A stretch of 34,340 bases of DNA from Sphacelaria rigidula (lineage: Eukaryota > Phaeophyceae > Sphacelariales): positions 1-34,340 of the forward strand of contig CAXNAA020000026.1 in assembly GCA_964200075.2 (NCBI GenBank), in the 5' to 3' direction. Under the pieces are notes generated by a model. That model saw only the letters and a program-made list of their open reading frames with translations, made no database searches and was not told the origin of the DNA. Below, piece by piece: positions 32,716 to 34,340 of the stretch; position 1 is the first letter of the stretch, and each line of letters opens with the position of its first letter. The translations under genes were made by a program, and so were the position numbers.

Positions 32716-33203
32716 TTGTTCGACATCAATAAATCTGGTGCGGTGTTATTACCGGATGTCCCCTACAACCGCCAAATTGACGAGAAACTAAGTTGGGAAG
32801 GCATTTTAATGTCCCGGCTTTATGTACAGTGCAGTACAGGCAGTTGTGCATGTTCACGGAACACGCGCTCACCCCGAAATCCGCGCACACAGGTAAGAAA
32901 TGTGTGGGAAGAAGTTTTGAGTCATGGCAAATACTGTCGAGTTACCGTTTGTTTGGTGGCGAGTCCGCTGTGAGCGTCTTGCAGCATGAAGCTCATAACT
33001 GTAGCTGATGTTGGCCCGGCACCGCTATTCGATTTTCAAGCTCCTTGCTGTTCATATTCAAACCTCCATTCCAAAGTTGCGACCAATTGCTCCTGACTCA
33101 TACATATTCTCGTTTTTGTTGCTGCTCCTTCACTCCCTCACCATTTCGCAGGAACATAAAAATGACCTTTGTGGGTACCGCAGTCCCGCCGCAGAAGAGG
33201 TGT
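32716..33203 (+). CDS. Candidate short spliced gene with an EF-hand-like loop (weak)
   Basis: A plus-strand frame from 32716 reads FDINKSGAVLLPD, which fits the 12-position EF-hand calcium loop (D1, N3, S5, G6, V8, D12). The frame runs to a strong donor CAG|GTAAGA at 32891. A pyrimidine-rich acceptor ending TTTCGCAG at 33149-33150 would join in phase 0 to a 17-codon exon ending in TAA at 33203. Against it: a stop lies just upstream of 32716, there is no ATG start, and only one loop with no clear flanking helices is visible. It could be a decayed calmodulin-like fragment or chance. Confidence 0.2.
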
Positions 33204-33421
33204 AATGTCCTGCAAGTGCAAACGTGCCCGCTGCTTGATCATCTGCTAGATCTTTGCCCTACACGGGGGAAGGAGGCGAGCACTGCGGCTACAGTACTAG
33301 TACTAAACACTGCTACAAAGTGATGCATTGGTCACTCTTGTCATTTTTCTATCCTGCTTTAGTGGCCATGTTGCTTTTGAAGCATTACAAGCCTGACATG
33401 ACGTCAGATTTCGTTCTTTAG

Positions 33422-33604
33422 ACAAGAACACCGGGAACAGTCCGACGCAATTCCACCCATGATCATGCCAACTTCTCGTACAACCTCTACCATGGCTTCA
33501 TCAACCTCACTTTCCCCTCCCTCACGGAACTATTGTATTTGACTCTGGTTCATTTCACTACTCTCGTACTAAACCTGCTCCTTGTCGTGCAAAGGGTAGA
33601 ATAG
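33422..33604 (+). CDS. Hydrophobic open frame, possible terminal exon (weak)
   Basis: A plus-strand frame of 60 codons follows a CTTTAG acceptor-like site at about 33416-33421 and ends at TAG 33604. It contains FPSLTELLYLTLVHFTTLVL, continuing LNLLLVV, which would make one membrane-spanning helix. It has no start codon and no recognised homologue, and pyrimidine-rich DNA can give such frames by chance. Confidence 0.2.
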   Translation, partial: TRTPGTVRRNSTHDHANFSYNLYHGFINLTFPSLTELLYLTLVHFTTLVLNLLLVVQRVE

Positions 33605-33649
33605 AAAGAAGGGTATAGTCGGGTGTCGACAACCAGGGTAGCCTGCAAT

Positions 33650-34250
33650 GCTGTTGTCGACAGTTGATGCCTGCATACCCCGTGAATATAGAGTATTCTC
33701 GGCCGACGGTATCCTCGTTACCCGGAGTATTCAGTACTTTTTCTCTCGGTGCTCCACGTACCACGCCGGGGTATTTCGGAAGCGGGTACCCGAGCTTCCC
33801 GGAGTCATCCAGTACTTTCAGCGGTCGGTACCCTGCGTACCTCAAGTACTCAGCACTTGTAGCCATTACTACGGTCACCAGACAGAGTATTTCGGGGTAC
33901 GGGTACACGACGTAGCCTCACGTACTCAGTGCTTTCGGTAGTTGATACCCAGCGTACCCTGAAACTGAGCATTTTTGTAGGGCGGTATCTTGGGGTACAC
34001 GGCATCCTCAGTACGTGTACTCAGCACAATGGACACCACACCAAGTAGCTGAGGGGGCGGGTACCCGAGGTGAGCGGAGGAAGTCCGCACTTTCGGTCGT
34101 CAAGACCCTGGGTACTCAAGGTACTCTGCACCTGTGCTCAGGACTCTAGTTATCACACCGTGTATGGTGGAGGCGGATGCCTGAGTGTTTCTGGATACCG
34201 AAGAGTACCGAGTACTGTTCCCCTGCATAGGTTCCACAGCCGATTTATCG
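33650..34250. repeat. Degenerate GTAC-rich repeat field
   Basis: Variants of GTACTCAGTACTTTCGG and of GGGTACC/GGTACCC recur at about 33725, 33801, 33842, 33919, 33962 and 34015, with spacings near 40 and 77 bp. This suggests an old tandem array with a basic unit of about 40 bp. No coding function is apparent, although it keeps frames open on both strands. Confidence 0.55.
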
Positions 34251-34270
34251 AGTACTGACTTTTGCCTGTA

Positions 34271-34292
34271 TTGTTGTTGTTGTTGTTGTTGT
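34271..34292. repeat. (TTG)n microsatellite
   Basis: Seven consecutive TTG units at the right end of the window. Confidence 0.85.
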
Positions 34293-34340
34293 CTTCACAT
34301 TAAAAGCCGTTCCGATATCTGCGCGGTACATTGGTACTGG

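Noticed and set aside
33206-33260. Cysteine-rich CKCKRARCLIIC resembling a CXC (tesmin/TSO1) motif
   Set aside because: Spacing is off by one residue, a stop follows immediately, and no second CXC unit is nearby.
1-34340. Prokaryotic-type systems (operons, CRISPR arrays, integrons, defence islands)
   Set aside because: The spliced dynein gene shows the DNA is eukaryotic nuclear; no regularly spaced identical repeats or operon-like gene packing was seen.

Overview
This is intron-rich nuclear DNA from a eukaryote with motile flagella. It is dominated by one very large minus-strand gene: an axonemal outer-arm dynein heavy chain of the Kelch/IPT/filamin type, the architecture best known from the Chlamydomonas outer-arm alpha heavy chain (ODA11). 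I could follow it through 59 exons between about 29973 (5') and 1752 (3'). They sum to about 11.3 kb of coding sequence, roughly 3770 codons, with introns averaging about 290 bp. The dense introns, moderate base composition, Kelch-type dynein, a tRNA-derived SINE and MITE-like elements suggest a flagellated alga or other protist. A stramenopile of the brown-algal kind is my guess, but the lineage is inference only.

Layout of the gene, 5' to 3' on the minus strand: Kelch propeller (exons 1-4, 29973-28287); IPT/TIG and filamin-like Ig folds (exons 4-7, to 26893); stem and linker (exons 8-21, to 21202); AAA1 (exons 22-26, to 19172); AAA2 (exons 27-31, to 16772); AAA3 (exons 32-37, to 12611); AAA4 (exons 38-43, to 9990); stalk coiled coil and microtubule-binding domain (exons 44-49, to 7200); AAA5 (exons 49-52, to 5871); an unusual charged linker (exons 53-54, 5551-5142); AAA6 (exons 55-58, to 2172); and the start of the C-terminal region (exon 59, 1960-1752). 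All four nucleotide-binding P-loops are intact and no frameshift or in-frame stop is needed, so the gene looks functional. Both ends are missing: one upstream Kelch blade with the start codon, and the last few hundred C-terminal residues, which are probably off the left edge.

The flanks and some introns hold mobile and repetitive DNA. A 231-bp MITE-like element with 42-bp inverted repeats sits in intron 57. A solo end of the same family lies in intron 38, flanked by a 14-bp direct repeat. A different 250-bp inverted-repeat element with a coding-like core lies in intron 37. The left flank (1-1700) carries a tRNA-like fragment and a degenerate satellite of about 165-bp period. The right flank (30000-34340) has no confident gene; it holds a tRNA-derived SINE, microsatellites, a GTAC-rich degenerate repeat field and a few weak plus-strand coding candidates.

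The most unusual observations are: 50 of 58 introns in phase 0, with 25 of 59 exons starting with GT after the acceptor AG (a duplicated AG|GT proto-splice pattern that suggests mechanistic intron gain); the basic-then-acidic insertion between AAA5 and AAA6; the two inverted-repeat families nested in the gene; and a tandem duplication carrying two 12-bp GACCACGTGGTC palindromes.
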